Below are positions 11,110 to 22,340 of a stretch of 64,000 nt of DNA, piece after piece. The stretch comes from Protopterus annectens (Eukaryota > Chordata > Ceratodontiformes > Protopteridae). The position numbers were made by a program, and so were the translations under genes. Position 1 is the first letter of the stretch. Each line of letters starts with the position of its first letter. The notes beneath the pieces are model-generated. The model was not told the DNA's origin and did not search any database. It worked only from the letters and a program-made list of their open reading frames with translations. The stretch is from assembly GCF_019279795.1 (NCBI RefSeq), contig NC_056732.1, forward strand, positions 1,076,159,740-1,076,223,739, written 5' to 3'.

Positions 11110-11600
11110 CAGGCACTATAAGCCTGTACCCAGAAATTCACAGGTCAGACGGGCAGGGTCCAGCCTCACCTCCCACAAGTGTACAGACCATGTACCTTCG
11201 TAATGTAGAATAACTGGCCTGAAACCCAAGTGCTCATACCTGAACTGATACACATTTTGAATAACAGACACTGAGACTTCACTCAGCAGTTCCAAACGTA
11301 GTAGGATGTATGCTACCTGTCCTGGCACCACAGTATCCTTGACATGTATGGAGACTCTCCCTGCTGTCATAGTTAGTTCTGTGTTTTGGGGCTGTCAAGC
11401 ATGGTATGAGGTGTGACCTTGTAGTGCTAGGGTGCTCTTGTGAGTCTTGAACCTGTTGTGTATTACTGCACAGATGTAAACATCCTCAAACATCCTCATT
11501 GCAGAGTCGAGTGTGGACAGCATGCAACTTGCAGTTTACATGTCTATCATTGAGTATCAATACTTACATTTTCTTATCCCCTGTGCTACCTATGTAGGTG
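11110..11600 (-). pseudogene. Second minus-strand LINE endonuclease fragment
   Basis: Nucleotides 11390-11490 resemble 9510-9620 (shared CAAGCATGGTATGAGG and CTGCACAGAT), so the same LINE endonuclease region is present. The frame 11370-11116 reads SIHVKDTVV, like the G-V-S-L-Y-V-K-D block. It is short and decayed. Confidence 0.55.
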
Positions 11601-12335
11601 GCCTCCTGTTGACAGCCTCACCACCAGTATGCAAAGATGTGCAGACATTACACTATGATAATTACTATGGGTGTACAAAACAATACAATGACAATCATAC
11701 TGTTACTGCATCAGGCATGCTGGGATATACCCACAATGATATCATTACACTGTACTGTGGACAACATGATACTATTACTACACCTCTATGTAGTCACCCT
11801 GTGCATCAGCACCATGTTAACCTGTTCCTGCACCGATGTTACAGATTGCAGGAGGTGGCACAGTTTCATCATATGCACAGGGTGTGTACTTGGTATGCCT
11901 GAGTCTGCCACTGATACAACCAATTGACATGTATGTGTGTGTGTGTTGGTGAGGGACAGCAGTACAAGATGGGGCAATGTTGATGCAGTGTGTGCGTGTA
12001 TGCGGTAGCCCTAGGTGTTATCAATTCACATGTGTGTATGCATGCACACAGTTCCACCTCATGGCTGCCATATACAGGTGTTTGTGGACAGCCACAGAAT
12101 GTACCTGCCAGGTCATACAGATCACTGTCTCTGGCCAAGGACACGGTACCTGTGCCTGGCAGGGGTGCTACGGACAGTATCATGTACTAAGCCAGACTGG
12201 GTACTGTCATCAGAAGCAGGTGGTTGGTGACTGGAGACAGGTCCCTGTTGGGACTGTGCAGAGCCACGTGCATGTTGTCTCCTGGGGCGGTCTGATGACA
12301 GCACAGACCCAGCATTGCTGGGGCTGCTGCTGGCA
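11601..12335. other. No supported gene
   Basis: Downstream (3') side of the minus-strand Myb/SANT gene. The plus-strand open frame over 11977-12636 is antisense to that gene's last exon and is not supported. Confidence 0.4.
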
Positions 12336-14021
12336 CTATGGGAGCGGCCGCGGGCCTGTTGTCATCCATGATGGCTGCCAGCTGCTGCTGTTGCTGGCAT
12401 ACGCCCACGTCGACGCCTCAACCGTCCACCATTGCCCTGGCTCATGGACATGTAGTTGTGGAACAGATCTAATGTCCCCCCCCCCCCAACGTCTGTCAAT
12501 GACCTCAGTGAAATTACGGATGGCAGCCGCAGCATCACGCATACTGTCATTCATAGCTGTGCGACATGCTCTCAGCTCCCTCAGACCCTGTCTGGTGCAC
12601 CGTTCCATATGTGACTGTGCCTGCATTACAGCCTGAAACATAGCTGAGGTTGAAAGACCTCTGTGGGCATGTCTGACAGGGGCAGTACACCCACGGATGC
12701 TTCCAAGAGAACCCATGGACATCTGCCGGTGGGGTACCATGTCAGGACCCTGGCCATGGCTGCTGTGTGGGGATGCATGTGCCACTGATACCACATTACC
12801 CTGGTCAATGCCCACTGTATCCTGTCCATCACCTAGGGACATTGGTGACAAAGGATGTATAGGCAGGATGACTGTGCGCATTGATGGGGTCGACAGCTGT
12901 GTACTGTCAATTGGCTGACCAACGACGGACCCTGGCACACCTCCCTGTGCCATTACACAGGTATCATCATTATCACTATCCACGGAAGCTGATTCAGGTT
13001 CCCTGCTGCACAACACCAGAGCAGCACCAGAACCTGTGGGAGTAAGACAGGAAACACAGTTTACAATGTGTACACAATGTCACCACTGATACACACAGGC
13101 ACACAAGCACACATGCACACAGGTGCACATGCACACATGCACACATGCACACAGGTGCACACATGCACACATGCACACAGGTGCACATGCACACATGCAC
13201 ACATGCACACACCTCAGTATATGAGATATCAATACACAGACACAAACACACCTGCAATCAAACACATAGCACTACTGCTTCAGCCTATTATTACTATTAG
13301 TATCAAGAGTATTGAAGGTATTGTTATTACACATTCACCAGCTTGGATAGGCTGCCTTGCTGTTACACCAGGGGGACCTGCAGAAATGAGACATTTATTG
13401 TCAGTGGGCACAACTGTGCCATTGATACTGTGAGTATGATACAGTTCAGTAGTACAACAGTTGACTTCCACAGGTCTACTGCTGATATTGAGAATATCAC
13501 TCTTGCACAATAATTACCAAGATAACAGCTACAAACCGAGGACATACCTCACACATGCATAAACTACCAGTGTACAGAACAGTCAACTATACATATGGCA
13601 TGTTACCTGCACGCTCTGAGTCCTGCTGCTGGGTGGCTCCAGCCTCCATCATTATGCATGTATGCTGCTGCTGTTGTTGCTGTTGGGCTGGAGCCACAAC
13701 ACTTAGGAGTAGTCCCTCCAGTCTGGTGAGGGGGGGGATGTATAGCTGCCTCACCACCTGCGTCAACTGTTGCCTGTGGATATCAGGCGCACGCTGATGG
13801 ACATTTCTAATTAAATCACTGCAGTGATGGTGTACCTGCTCATATGTCCAGTTATGTGTGCCTATGTCATTTACCCGACAGACCAGGTCTTGCCACAGTG
13901 CAGCCCTCTCCTGCTGGTTCTGGCTGGTGCGGGAAAAGAGTATTGCGAAATCCCGCACCAGGCTCTGGTGTATCTCCTCATCCTCCGCAGCGGAGTAGGT
14001 AGGGTTTTGCTGGTGAACCAT
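12336..14021 (-). CDS. Harbinger-associated Myb/SANT-like protein, three exons, apparently intact
   Basis: Exon 1 is 14021-13607 (ATG at 14021), exon 2 is 13377-13339, exon 3 is 13033-12336 with stop TAG. Both introns are phase 1 with GT-AG ends: donor GCAG|GTAACA, acceptor TTTCTGCAG, donor GCTG|GTGAAT, acceptor CTCCCACAG. Summed, the exons give 1152 nt, that is 383 codons plus stop, with no internal stop. Residues about 10-75 resemble a Myb/SANT-like (trihelix) domain: an acidic start, ALWQDLV, NWTYEQVHHHC and a basic helix. A run of eight Q follows near residue 118. The C-terminal half is S/P/Q-rich with a helical segment (about residues 285-325). In Harbinger elements this partner takes the transposase to the nucleus and binds element ends. 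Splicing is inferred from sequence only. Confidence 0.75.
13095..13215. repeat. CACATG/CAGGTG minisatellite in intron 2 of the Myb/SANT gene
   Basis: Tandem mixture of CACACATG and CACAGGTG units between exon 2 (ends 13339) and exon 3 (starts 13033). The open frames across it in several frames are repeat artefacts. Confidence 0.85.
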
Positions 14022-15490
14022 AGCCCTGAAAAGGAAAAGAAAAATATGTCAGCAATATATGTCAGCAAAATATGGCACACATAATACACATATTACTCGA
14101 CTGTAGTGATGTAACCTAACTGACATATATAGCATCTGTCTGTCTATTGGGGGATACACATGTAAATGACGAGATATCAGTGCTCAGCTGACAACTGTAC
14201 AACAGTACCATGCACACTCCATACGACAGACTAGTATACTCCAGCAGTCAGCACACTGGTTCAGGTCCAATGCACAACCTCACACTGGGGGTTTGTATCA
14301 TGGTACTGTATGGGGAACATTATCAACCCATGCACTGCATGCAATGCACGTTACATATTTCACTGGTAATGCACACTACTCTTACTTGCCATAACCCTAC
14401 CTACACCGCAGTCACATGCAGGGTAACACAGCACAACATATGGCAATGTAGTATGTTTGGATCGCAATACCTCACACATCTGTCTCTGGCCTCACACCGA
14501 GGACACACACTACCATGACAGACAGACAGTCATGGTGAGCAATCACACCATAACATAACATGCACCCAGTCACTGGCAAACTCATTCCACCTCACATAGT
14601 TGGTTTGCAATGGGTTTGTGAGTGTGCATTGTGTCTTAGGTAGGTAGTATGCTATTGGCCCTGGGCCTACAGCAGCATACTGTTATGCTACCCTGCCCCT
14701 TGTGACACATGTGATGTGATCGTACCTGCTCCTGTCAAACAGTTACACAGGGTGACTCACATGGCATATTACCTATCTGCATAACATTCAGCAGGGGTAT
14801 GTCTGACATCTACTCATGGGGAGCCTTGCTTCTTACTGCTGTGTGGTTTACTCCAGGGTATGTGTTATCTGTGGGTAGGAACCTGTACCTCCACCATGTG
14901 CTCTTTACTGCGGTGACAAGGATGACAGACATAGGTCATTTGGGTTGTGGATGTTGTGAGGTGTTACCATGATTGTTGGACAACTGTCATGGGTCTGACT
15001 TAACTATGTATATCCAGCAGTGGTAACCTCTATGTAGGTAGTATGGGTGCACTCTATGGTCTTGTCAGTCACTCTGCATAGGTAATGTGTTTGAGTGCAT
15101 TGTCACAGTTTCTTACGTATGACTGTGTCCTTCTCCATATCTGTAGCTGTCATGGGAGGTACATACCGTGTAGGACATTGTGGGGTGTAGAGGGGTACAG
15201 TGACCTACGTGTCCATAGCTGACACACCATGTCTGCTGACACATACCATGCACAGGTATTACAGGACTAGTGTGCCAGTGTGAATATCAATGGGCAGCCT
15301 ATTGTACACTTGTTGCCCCTGTTCCCCCCTGACACATGCAGTGGTGGGCAGGCAAGCGCACATATGTGGTGGTTACTGGTGTAAGTGTTTTGGAATGGGG
15401 TATGGTACTCCAGTATCCACACTGGTGTTCACTCCATGCCTTTGTCACCAGGCACCTGTTGCATTACATCTGCACACATGTGCCTCACTC
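14022..15490. other. Non-coding Harbinger interior, no gene recognised
   Basis: Upstream of the Myb/SANT gene start; presumably contains its promoter. Frames here are short and show no family motifs. Confidence 0.4.
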
Positions 15491-15660
<170 letters not shown>

Positions 15661-15695
15661 GGAGAGAGAGGGAGAGAGAGAGAGAGAGAGAGACA

Positions 15696-15745
<50 letters not shown>

Positions 15746-15770
15746 GGGACAGAGAGAGAGAGAGAGATAG
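15661..15770. repeat. (GA)n microsatellite
   Basis: GAGAGA tract with a few GGGA/ACAG interruptions, directly after the TA tract. Confidence 0.95.
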
Positions 15771-15940
15771 TCATATACAGACATATCTGTAGACAGTCAG
15801 ATCTGTCTGTATATGTATATGTATCTACATATATCTATATATGTATGTGTGTATTACATATATATGTATGTACATATTCTATCTATCTATATATGTCTAT
15901 GTATTTCTACATCCCTCTCCATGTATGTATACATATATGC

Positions 15941-16012
<72 letters not shown>

Positions 16013-16065
16013 TACATATCTCAATATACATACGTATACATATGATATATATATATATATAAACC
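15771..16065. repeat. Compound TATG/TCTA and (AT)n microsatellite
   Basis: TATCTA/TATGTA mixtures followed by a pure AT run at about 15943-16010 and a shorter one at 16045-16060. Confidence 0.9.
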
Positions 16066-16454
16066 TTTTTATTTACACATATGTATACACACACTAACGT
16101 ACTGATGAACATCCATTACTGTACAACCTACACTGTACATTGCACTACAACCTACATTGATATGTGCACATAGTTACCTTCACATACATATGTATGTACA
16201 GCCTTCAGTGACAGTTGCAGTATGTCCCCTGCCCTATGCACTTCTTCATATACATAGATACAGACCAATAACACATATGGAGGGTTCACAGTATGTAGAC
16301 TATTATATTATTACTTTACATTACCTGTGTTTGTTACAGCTGTTTGCGTTGGCTTTCTAATAGTTGGCCTGCTGCTGCTTCTCTTGCCAGGTTCAGTATG
16401 CCTTGGCACTGTCAGGTTGTGATGACAACTTGTTTGTTTTGTTGTTATATATAT

Positions 16455-16475
16455 TCTTTCTTTCTTTCTTTTCTT

Positions 16476-16512
<37 letters not shown>
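16455..16512. repeat. (TTTC)n/(CT)n microsatellite
   Basis: TTCTTTCTTTC grading into CTCTCT. Confidence 0.95.
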
Positions 16513-16516
<4 letters not shown>

Positions 16517-16994
16517 ACCTCCAGAGGGTGCAATGAAAGTATTGCATGTGTGGACTGGGAGTGCAGGATGCTTTTGTAGGTATCTGCACATGTCCATGTG
16601 ATGGCCTCTGCACCAATTGTTAGCCAGCATTTACTAATTGCATGCAGCCTGTTGTGTAGTGATTGCAGTTCTCACTGTGATTCCAGGACAGTGCTATAAA
16701 AAGGTTTGTTAGGTAGGCGTAGCCCTTTCAGATTATCAGGGTGGGGACCATGCTGGTATGCTGTGGACACTGTTCTGTGAGTGTAACAGTTGGTATGTCT
16801 CTCATATTTCAGGCTGTGTTGCACACACTGCAATGCATGTTGTACTGTAACCTGAGTATTCCTTCCTCCAGTTTCCTCTTCTCAGTGTGTATGTAAACTG
16901 ACATCTAAGACTAGTAATACTGTGTATATGGGTGTGTGTGCTTTCCTGTGGGACTTGTGGTGTAACTGGTATATAGCAGTGGCTCTTGCAATTT

Positions 16995-17119
16995 GTTGCT
17001 ATGGCTTCAATATTTGCCCTTTACATTCACTCCTTGTATGCCTGCTAGGTGTCTTAACTGTAATGTGTTGCTATGGCTTTCCTATTTTCCATTTACATTC
17101 ACAGCTTGTAATGCTTGCT
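16995..17119 (+). repeat. Two-copy 72-bp direct repeat
   Basis: Both 16995-17047 and 17067-17119 begin GTTGCTATGGCTT and contain TTTACATTCAC then TGCTA. A looser third match (CCTTTACATTCATTCCT) lies at about 17749. The surrounding stretch 16520-17805 otherwise shows nothing I can name. Confidence 0.6.
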
Positions 17120-17807
17120 ATATCTGTTTGAGCAGCAATTCCCTATGTGTTTGTTGTGGTAGGGTGGTACTGCATGCTGTGTGGTCTGGCCGTGGTGTGG
17201 GCCTTGTCACTTAGATGGGTATTTGATTATGCTGCTGAGCAGGCCTCAGATACTCTTAGGTGCATCTTTTATCAGCCTCATGGAATGGTACATATCAGTG
17301 GGATACACCCATGAAGTTTTCTGATATTCTGCAGTTGTGACTGTGGGTTATTTTGAGCATATGTATTACTACACCATTTGTGACGTGCAAGTGGTGCATA
17401 CTTTCAGTAATTCATAGTTACCATAGCATGTATTGTAACACCTTTCTGCCTACTGTTAGTACATTTCACAGGGAGTCAGTGGGGCACAGTTAACATTTGT
17501 TTTCAAATCAGGGACATCCCTGTAACTCAGTCACAGTTGCTATGTCTGGGCTGTTAACTATTAAACTATGGCAGTGTTTATCCTGCTCTGAGTATGTGTG
17601 TGGCTTGCAAGGTGCTACTGTGACATTATTACCTACTAGCTACCAACTAGCATGGCTGTTTCTCTTCACACAGTAATATTTTACAAATCCACTAGATTTG
17701 ACAGTAAATATACATGACATGCTTTGTGTACTAGACTTCCTATATTCCCTTTACATTCATTCCTACTATTTCATGATATATTTCTTTCAGCACAATATTC
17801 TTGTATA

Positions 17808-17875
17808 GCAGTCATGGCTTAGTGGTAAGTCATGCAGACTACTGTTTCCAAGGTCCTTGGTTCGGGACTGACAGT
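17808..17875 (+). repeat. tRNA-like SINE head A
   Basis: Box-A-like TGGCTTAGTGG at about 17817 and box-B-like GGTTCGGGACT at about 17860, spaced as in tRNA genes. No clear cloverleaf or CCA end, so more likely a tRNA-derived SINE remnant than a tRNA gene. Confidence 0.5.
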
Positions 17876-17932
17876 GGGATTTTATTTTGCTTCTGAGCAG
17901 ACTACAGGCCTTGTCATTCAGAGTGACTAAGG

Positions 17933-18066
17933 CACTTTTAAGCAGTTGTAAGTGGGTTAGCGCTGGTTTGCGTGGAGCTCACGCATGCGCACTGTCACTT
18001 AGCTTCATGCACACACGCTTAGCTAAGCGCACACAAGCACACTCCCGCTTACAACTGCTTAAAAGT
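17933..18066. repeat. Inverted repeat with 25-bp arms
   Basis: Arms 17933-17957 and 18042-18066 pair almost perfectly (core TTTTAAGCAGTTGTAAG). The loop is rich in CGCA/TGCG motifs like those near the element ends. It may be a small foldback element. Confidence 0.7.
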
Positions 18067-18663
18067 TCTTACTGTCGCGCACACCCACGCTAATTTCTTT
18101 GAAAGAAAAGAAAATGGGGAGATAGGAAAGTGGTGAAAAAGGGGGCACAAAGAGGGTAGGACAGTAGGAAAACAAGCTCGGGATTTGCAGGAAGGATGTA
18201 GGATAGGCCCATAGCTGCCCATTTCTTTATCAGCAACAGCTGTGCATATGTGTGTAATTTGGTGTGATATTTGATACCTTCCACCCCTGAGAGAGGGGTG
18301 AGGACAACAATATTTGTTTTACAGCCAATTGTAATTGCCAGTATACATGTCCAGCAGACATGTCTGCGAAATGGGCAGCTATGTATGGGGCGTAATTTTT
18401 TTGCGGGAACAGGGTGCCCTTTTATTTTATTTTTTTTCAGGTGAGAGTGGAATGTCAGGTACAGGAAGTAGGTATAGTTGGGGAGGTAGGTAGGGGAGGT
18501 TAACAGACAAGACAAACAAGACACATACAGGGGTGGTGTATGACACATGTGGGGGGGAAACATAATTGACAGGGATGGATGTTTGGATATCTCGAGCCCA
18601 TGAGCCCACAGATGGCAACAGTGGAACTGAGATCCCCACCCATGGGCAGTTGTCACTGTGCCT
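18067..18663. other. No supported gene
   Basis: The minus-strand frame 18944-18090 runs antisense/out of frame to the likely exon at 18990-18664 and has no family motif. Confidence 0.4.
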
Positions 18664-18990
18664 TCACTGCCCAGGACAGGGCTGTGCTGGGGGCTGTGTA
18701 GGATGGGCAGCAGGCACGCCCGTGAGTTGTGCCACCCGTGCCTCATGCTGGCGTAGGGGCTCAAGCAAAGAATGCCTGATCTCCCCACGCACCACAGTCC
18801 GGACACTATGGAGGGTGAGTGGACGGTCTTCTCCGGCCACGCTTGCAGAGGGGGGATGAGCCCCATCCCCTGCAGCGCTTCCACCCGCAGGTGGCACAGG
18901 GCCACCGGAGGAGGGTCCGGCCTGGGCACTAGTGCCAGGTGCACTCGCCAGCTGAGGTGGGAGAGGTGGGTCCACTGGAACCCGCCTTCC
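18664..18990 (-). CDS. Probable 3' exon of the second Myb/SANT-like gene
   Basis: The open frame reads after an acceptor-like AGACAACAG at 18991 down to the stop at 18664. It is P/S/G/A-rich, then has a helical stretch (VRTVVRGEIRHSLLEPLRQH) and a proline-rich end. This composition fits the C-terminus of Harbinger Myb-like proteins. The reading phase does not follow directly from the exon ending at 20217, so at least one exon between them is missing, unseen or mutated. Confidence 0.4.
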   Translation of the reverse strand, partial: GRRVPVDPPLPPQLASAPGTSAQAGPSSGGPVPPAGGSAAGDGAHPPSASVAGEDRPLTLHSVRTVVRGEIRHSLLEPLRQHEARVAQLTGVPAAHPTQPPAQPCPGQ

Positions 18991-19000
18991 CTGTTGTCTT

Positions 19001-20216
19001 ATGTTTTGCATTATTTTATGACAGTTTGGGTTAGTAACAAACAATACCATTCACAATTTGTTGTAACAGCATGCATTAGTATTCCCATTAACCAAACACC
19101 CATAAATTCAGGACATTGAACAGCAAGCATGACACATGCATAATTTGAACAACAGTATACAATCCAACAGCTTGCAGGGTTGATTGATGGCAACAGGCCA
19201 TCAGGTTTGGATGTATGAACAGGGCACATCCATGAACGTACATGCAAATATGTATGAACCAACAGGACAAATGTCCAGGGGAATTAATTGTGAATACACA
19301 TACCCATTTCATGTGGAATGGATTATTTGTGGTTATAGGGTAGGGTGAAGAAATATTTCATTAACAACTCCAAATACCTATACATATGCTGTACATTTCT
19401 ACTAGCTGCAGATATATACACCCTACAGGTCTGACTACAGTTTCCTATGTGTAAACTTAGGCATGTTGGTGATGGGAATGTTACTGCTACATTAATATAC
19501 CTTGCATTTTTATTCATACACATTCATATCTGGCTCTGTTCAGCTACAACATCCTGCTACATCTGATTTATATGGCTCTAGACAACTGTGGATGTTTAGT
19601 ATTTCATACAACCATAATATCTGCATATTGCAAAGGTACAGCAACATATCCAAATTGTGGGACAGACATTCCAGCTTCAGTACTTTATTGCACACATTTC
19701 ACTCTTTGGTTGTGCCTGTCACATTCATTTCATTCTGTACTGACTGCAGTATACTTTATTCAGGAGTTATTACAACTTTATTGGTGGATTCATGCCTCTT
19801 TCGCACACTCTCACTTGTTTTATTTTTACAATTCAGGATGGTACTTAATTCTAGGCTTTATTGACATTTTTTACTTGGTTACAACAATCCTTTCCAACAG
19901 TCTCACTTGTGTAATGTTTCAGATTTTAAATGGGGATATATTTCACACATGTGTTGTACTCAGCTTGTGTAGCTGTAATTTACAGCCTGCTGCAGGTTAT
20001 GTACTATTACATTACAGGTGGAACATCTTTATTTCAGACTTGTTTCATTTTTATTTTTGGATTACAGGCTGCATCACACTTATGTAATCACACAGTACTA
20101 GCAGAATCTCTCTTACACTGTTACTTGAACTTTTTATTAATAAGTGACTACACTGCACTCTTTTGCAAGCTGTCATACTTATATTTTTTAACAGTTACAG
20201 GGAGAGAATTACTAAC
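19001..20216. other. AT-rich interior, no gene recognised
   Basis: Probably intronic relative to the second Myb/SANT gene. Open frames are hydrophobic AT-rich artefacts. Confidence 0.35.
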
Positions 20217-20678
20217 CTGCCTGGTGGCGCAACTGCACAAGCCTATCAGCATAGGCTCGACGATTCATGGAACGGACACCTGCAGCTGCAATATAAATGA
20301 AGTAATATTGGAATACACATCTCCATAATATCAGCTAGGTTAATTTCTTACATAAATAATTACATGTAACTTACTCAGTAGTGGGGCGTTGGGCATTTGC
20401 CGGGCCTCCTGGATCCAACGGTTCAGTTGGTCCTGCTTCTGTCTCTTCAGGTCCGCATGCTGGTGACGGACCTGTTCACCAGTCCTTGGTATTCCTGTGG
20501 CACTGGTGAGATCATGTGCCAACCGGTCATATGCCTCAGCCTTGTATGCTCCCCACAGGACCTGGCCCTGCATGAGTTGGGCCTCATGATCATGGACGAG
20601 GAGCCAAACCATATATTTGGACTCCTCAATGCCCCACCTCAGTGCTCGGAAGCAACTACCCTCTCCTACACCTGCCAT
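20217..20678 (-). CDS. Second Myb/SANT-like gene, first two coding exons
   Basis: Exon 1 is 20678-20375 (ATG preceded by an acceptor-like TTTGCAG), ending at the donor GA|GTAAGT in phase 1. Exon 2 is 20285-20217, bounded by TATTGCAG and GCAG|GTTAGT, 69 nt, in frame and without stops. The protein has the trihelix pattern: ALRWGIEESKYMVWLLV, then a TGEQVRHQHADLKRQ recognition-like helix and a basic/coiled tail continuing in exon 2. It differs clearly from the product of 14021-12336, so the element appears to carry two Myb-like proteins. The gene's 3' part is unresolved (see 18664-18990). Confidence 0.6.
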
Positions 20679-20867
20679 CCTGACTGCAAATCGATTCCAC
20701 AATCAGTTATGCTGTGTATTCCCGCCTATGGGGCTTATATATACTGTTATTCCCACACTTATCTGTGATTGGCCATTTTGGAAATGTATCAGCTTCACAA
20801 AACCTGCTTTGTCATGCTTCTCTTTCCATTCATTCCTATATATATGCTAATACTGCATTTTTAAGGC

Positions 20868-20935
20868 AACTGTCATGGCTTAGTGGTTCAGTACTTTGAC
20901 TATGGTGCATGGTATCCTGAGTTCGAGCCTGACCA
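20868..20935 (+). repeat. tRNA-like SINE head B
   Basis: CATGGCTTAGTGGTTCAG (box A) and GAGTTCGAGCCTG (box B) in tRNA spacing. Closely similar to the head at 17808 and followed by the same T-rich stretch. Confidence 0.55.
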
Positions 20936-21115
20936 TTGCTTTTTTATTTTATGACTGTCTACACAAGCTAGGAGGTGTGTCTGTGTAAAGGCAGTTTTGA
21001 TACAGCTTGCTCAACGTTGCCCGCTGGTTATCTTGTTGGCGTGGTGCGCAGCTCCGCGCAAACGGGTTACGCTGGTTTACACGTCATTTGGCTGATGGCA
21101 CGCATATTACGCTCA

Positions 21116-21250
21116 GCTCAGCTACGGGCACACAGTTTCAGCATGTTACAACACTGCTCAAGCCCGGGCACTCGTTTTACACCTGTTAAACCACTGCTCA
21201 CCTACGGGCAGATATACTCAGCTTGTTAGAGCGTAGCTCAGCTATAGGCA
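21116..21250 (+). repeat. Four-copy 40-bp repeat
   Basis: GCTCA(N)5-6GGGCA-type cores start at 21116, 21156, 21196 and 21236, exactly 40 bp apart. Sequence between cores is only loosely conserved (GTTAnA and TTTACAC/ATACTCA pieces). Confidence 0.75.
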
Positions 21251-21404
21251 CTTCTGACATTTTTTTTTGTATTATCTCACATTTCTTCAAAATACATGGC
21301 CCATTTCATTACATTTTACATAAAATATAATTTTATATATGTACATATATGTCAGGGAATTGTTTCGTGCTTATTTCACTAGAAATGAAAATTGATGTTG
21401 TGGG

Positions 21405-21475
21405 GGGCTCGAACCATGACTGCCTCCTCTTCAGCTGACATCTCTACCACTACGCTATTGCTTCTTGGTTTACTT
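21405..21475 (-). repeat. tRNA-like SINE head, minus strand
   Basis: On the minus strand: AGCGTAGTGGTAGAG (box A) and ATGGTTCGAGCCCC (box B), tRNA-spaced. Confidence 0.55.
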
Positions 21476-21713
21476 TGCATATTTAGATCTTATATGCTTT
21501 TCCACTGACTGCTAACTGTGGCTAAGTGACGGGCACGCCTGCGCAAACGAGCGCAATTATGGGCAAACATCTTTAAAACTTATAAAAAAATAAATAACGT
21601 TCTATTTTTACATTTTAGGTTTATAGTCTGTGGGGGCATGTGTTGTGTTGTGTTTGTTGACATTTACGCGGACTCTCTCGTGGGGGTTTACTTTTGGGAC
21701 TGTTCCTCTTCTG

Positions 21714-21884
21714 GGGGTGTGTCCATTTGCAGGACTCGCCCTGCGGACACACCCCCTACTTTCTTACATGGACCGTGTTAGTCTTGGGTGTGAGTCAGCA
21801 TGCCCTCATGAATATGCATGGCATGCTGACGTCACACCATTTAACTGCAGCCTCCGTGTAAGACTTGTAACTCTTACATGGAGG
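21714..21884. promoter_or_regulatory. Hairpin chain in the right subterminal region
   Basis: Inverted repeats at about 21714-21752 (GGGGGTGTGTCC / GGACACACCCCC), 21794-21829 (GTCAGCATGCC / GGCATGCTGAC) and 21851-21884 (CCTCCGTGTAAGA / TCTTACATGGAGG). The last contains the TGTAAGA motif shared with the left end. Confidence 0.7.
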
Positions 21885-21900
21885 CTTCATGAATCCTGCT
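21871..21900 (-). repeat. Harbinger right terminal inverted repeat
   Basis: The reverse complement begins AGCAGGATTCATGAAGCC, matching the left end. Followed by CTCTG (21901-21905), the repeat of 1460-1464. Confidence 0.75.
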
Positions 21901-22237
21901 CTCTGTGTTCCTACATTTTATGGAAATTCTGTGTTCTTCCATTATCTTGATGATGTTCCAGTCCTTGATTTTACATATCTCAGGGACATTCTGTTTAATC
22001 CTTTTCCAACCACCATCTGCACACAGCTATTTTTACAAACTGTTTCTCAATAACATACTCCTTTATGCATGGATGCCAATATCTAATTAAACTATTTTTT
22101 AACATTTGTACTACTCCTAATGTAACTCTTTATATTTCATTTTACTCTATATTAATAATCATGCTAGCAACATCCTAGCAACAGTTTTGAAGAGACAGTG
22201 AATATACTAAATGAAACAGATTAAAACTACTCTTACA
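21901..22237 (-). repeat. ERV-A 3' LTR, proximal (U3-side) part
   Basis: Matches about 42770-43083 of the 5' LTR. The LTR starts with TG at 22237 on the minus strand (TGTAAGAGTAG). Confidence 0.9.
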
Positions 22238-22250
22238 GTTCTCCCTTATT
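22238..22250 (-). promoter_or_regulatory. ERV-A polypurine tract
   Basis: The minus strand reads AATAAGGGAGAAC directly before the LTR's TG. It would prime plus-strand DNA synthesis. Confidence 0.7.
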
Positions 22251-22340
22251 ATATTTTAGGGAACAGACTAAACTTCTGTTTACAGCATTTACCACTTTAT
22301 TCATGTTTACAGTCATGACTTGCTGAGTTATTAGAACTCT

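Noticed and set aside
11977..12636. Plus-strand 219-codon open frame
   Set aside because: Lies antisense to exon 3 of the Myb/SANT gene; the minus-strand reading has splice sites and phase support.
13068..13433. Open frames across the CACATG repeat
   Set aside because: Low-complexity repeat in an intron.
16344..16630. Frames with runs of SLSLSL or REREREKE
   Set aside because: Translations of the (CT)n tract.
18090..18944. Minus-strand 284-codon open frame
   Set aside because: Overlaps the better 18990-18664 frame in another phase; lower part is AT-rich and has no motif.
19502..20328. Overlapping plus-strand frames rich in F, Y, S and L
   Set aside because: AT-rich translation without motifs; the minus strand has the Myb/SANT exons with splice sites.
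20868..20935. Functional tRNA gene
   Set aside because: Box A and B are present, but I cannot pair an acceptor stem, and a sister copy exists at 17808, so a SINE remnant is more likely.
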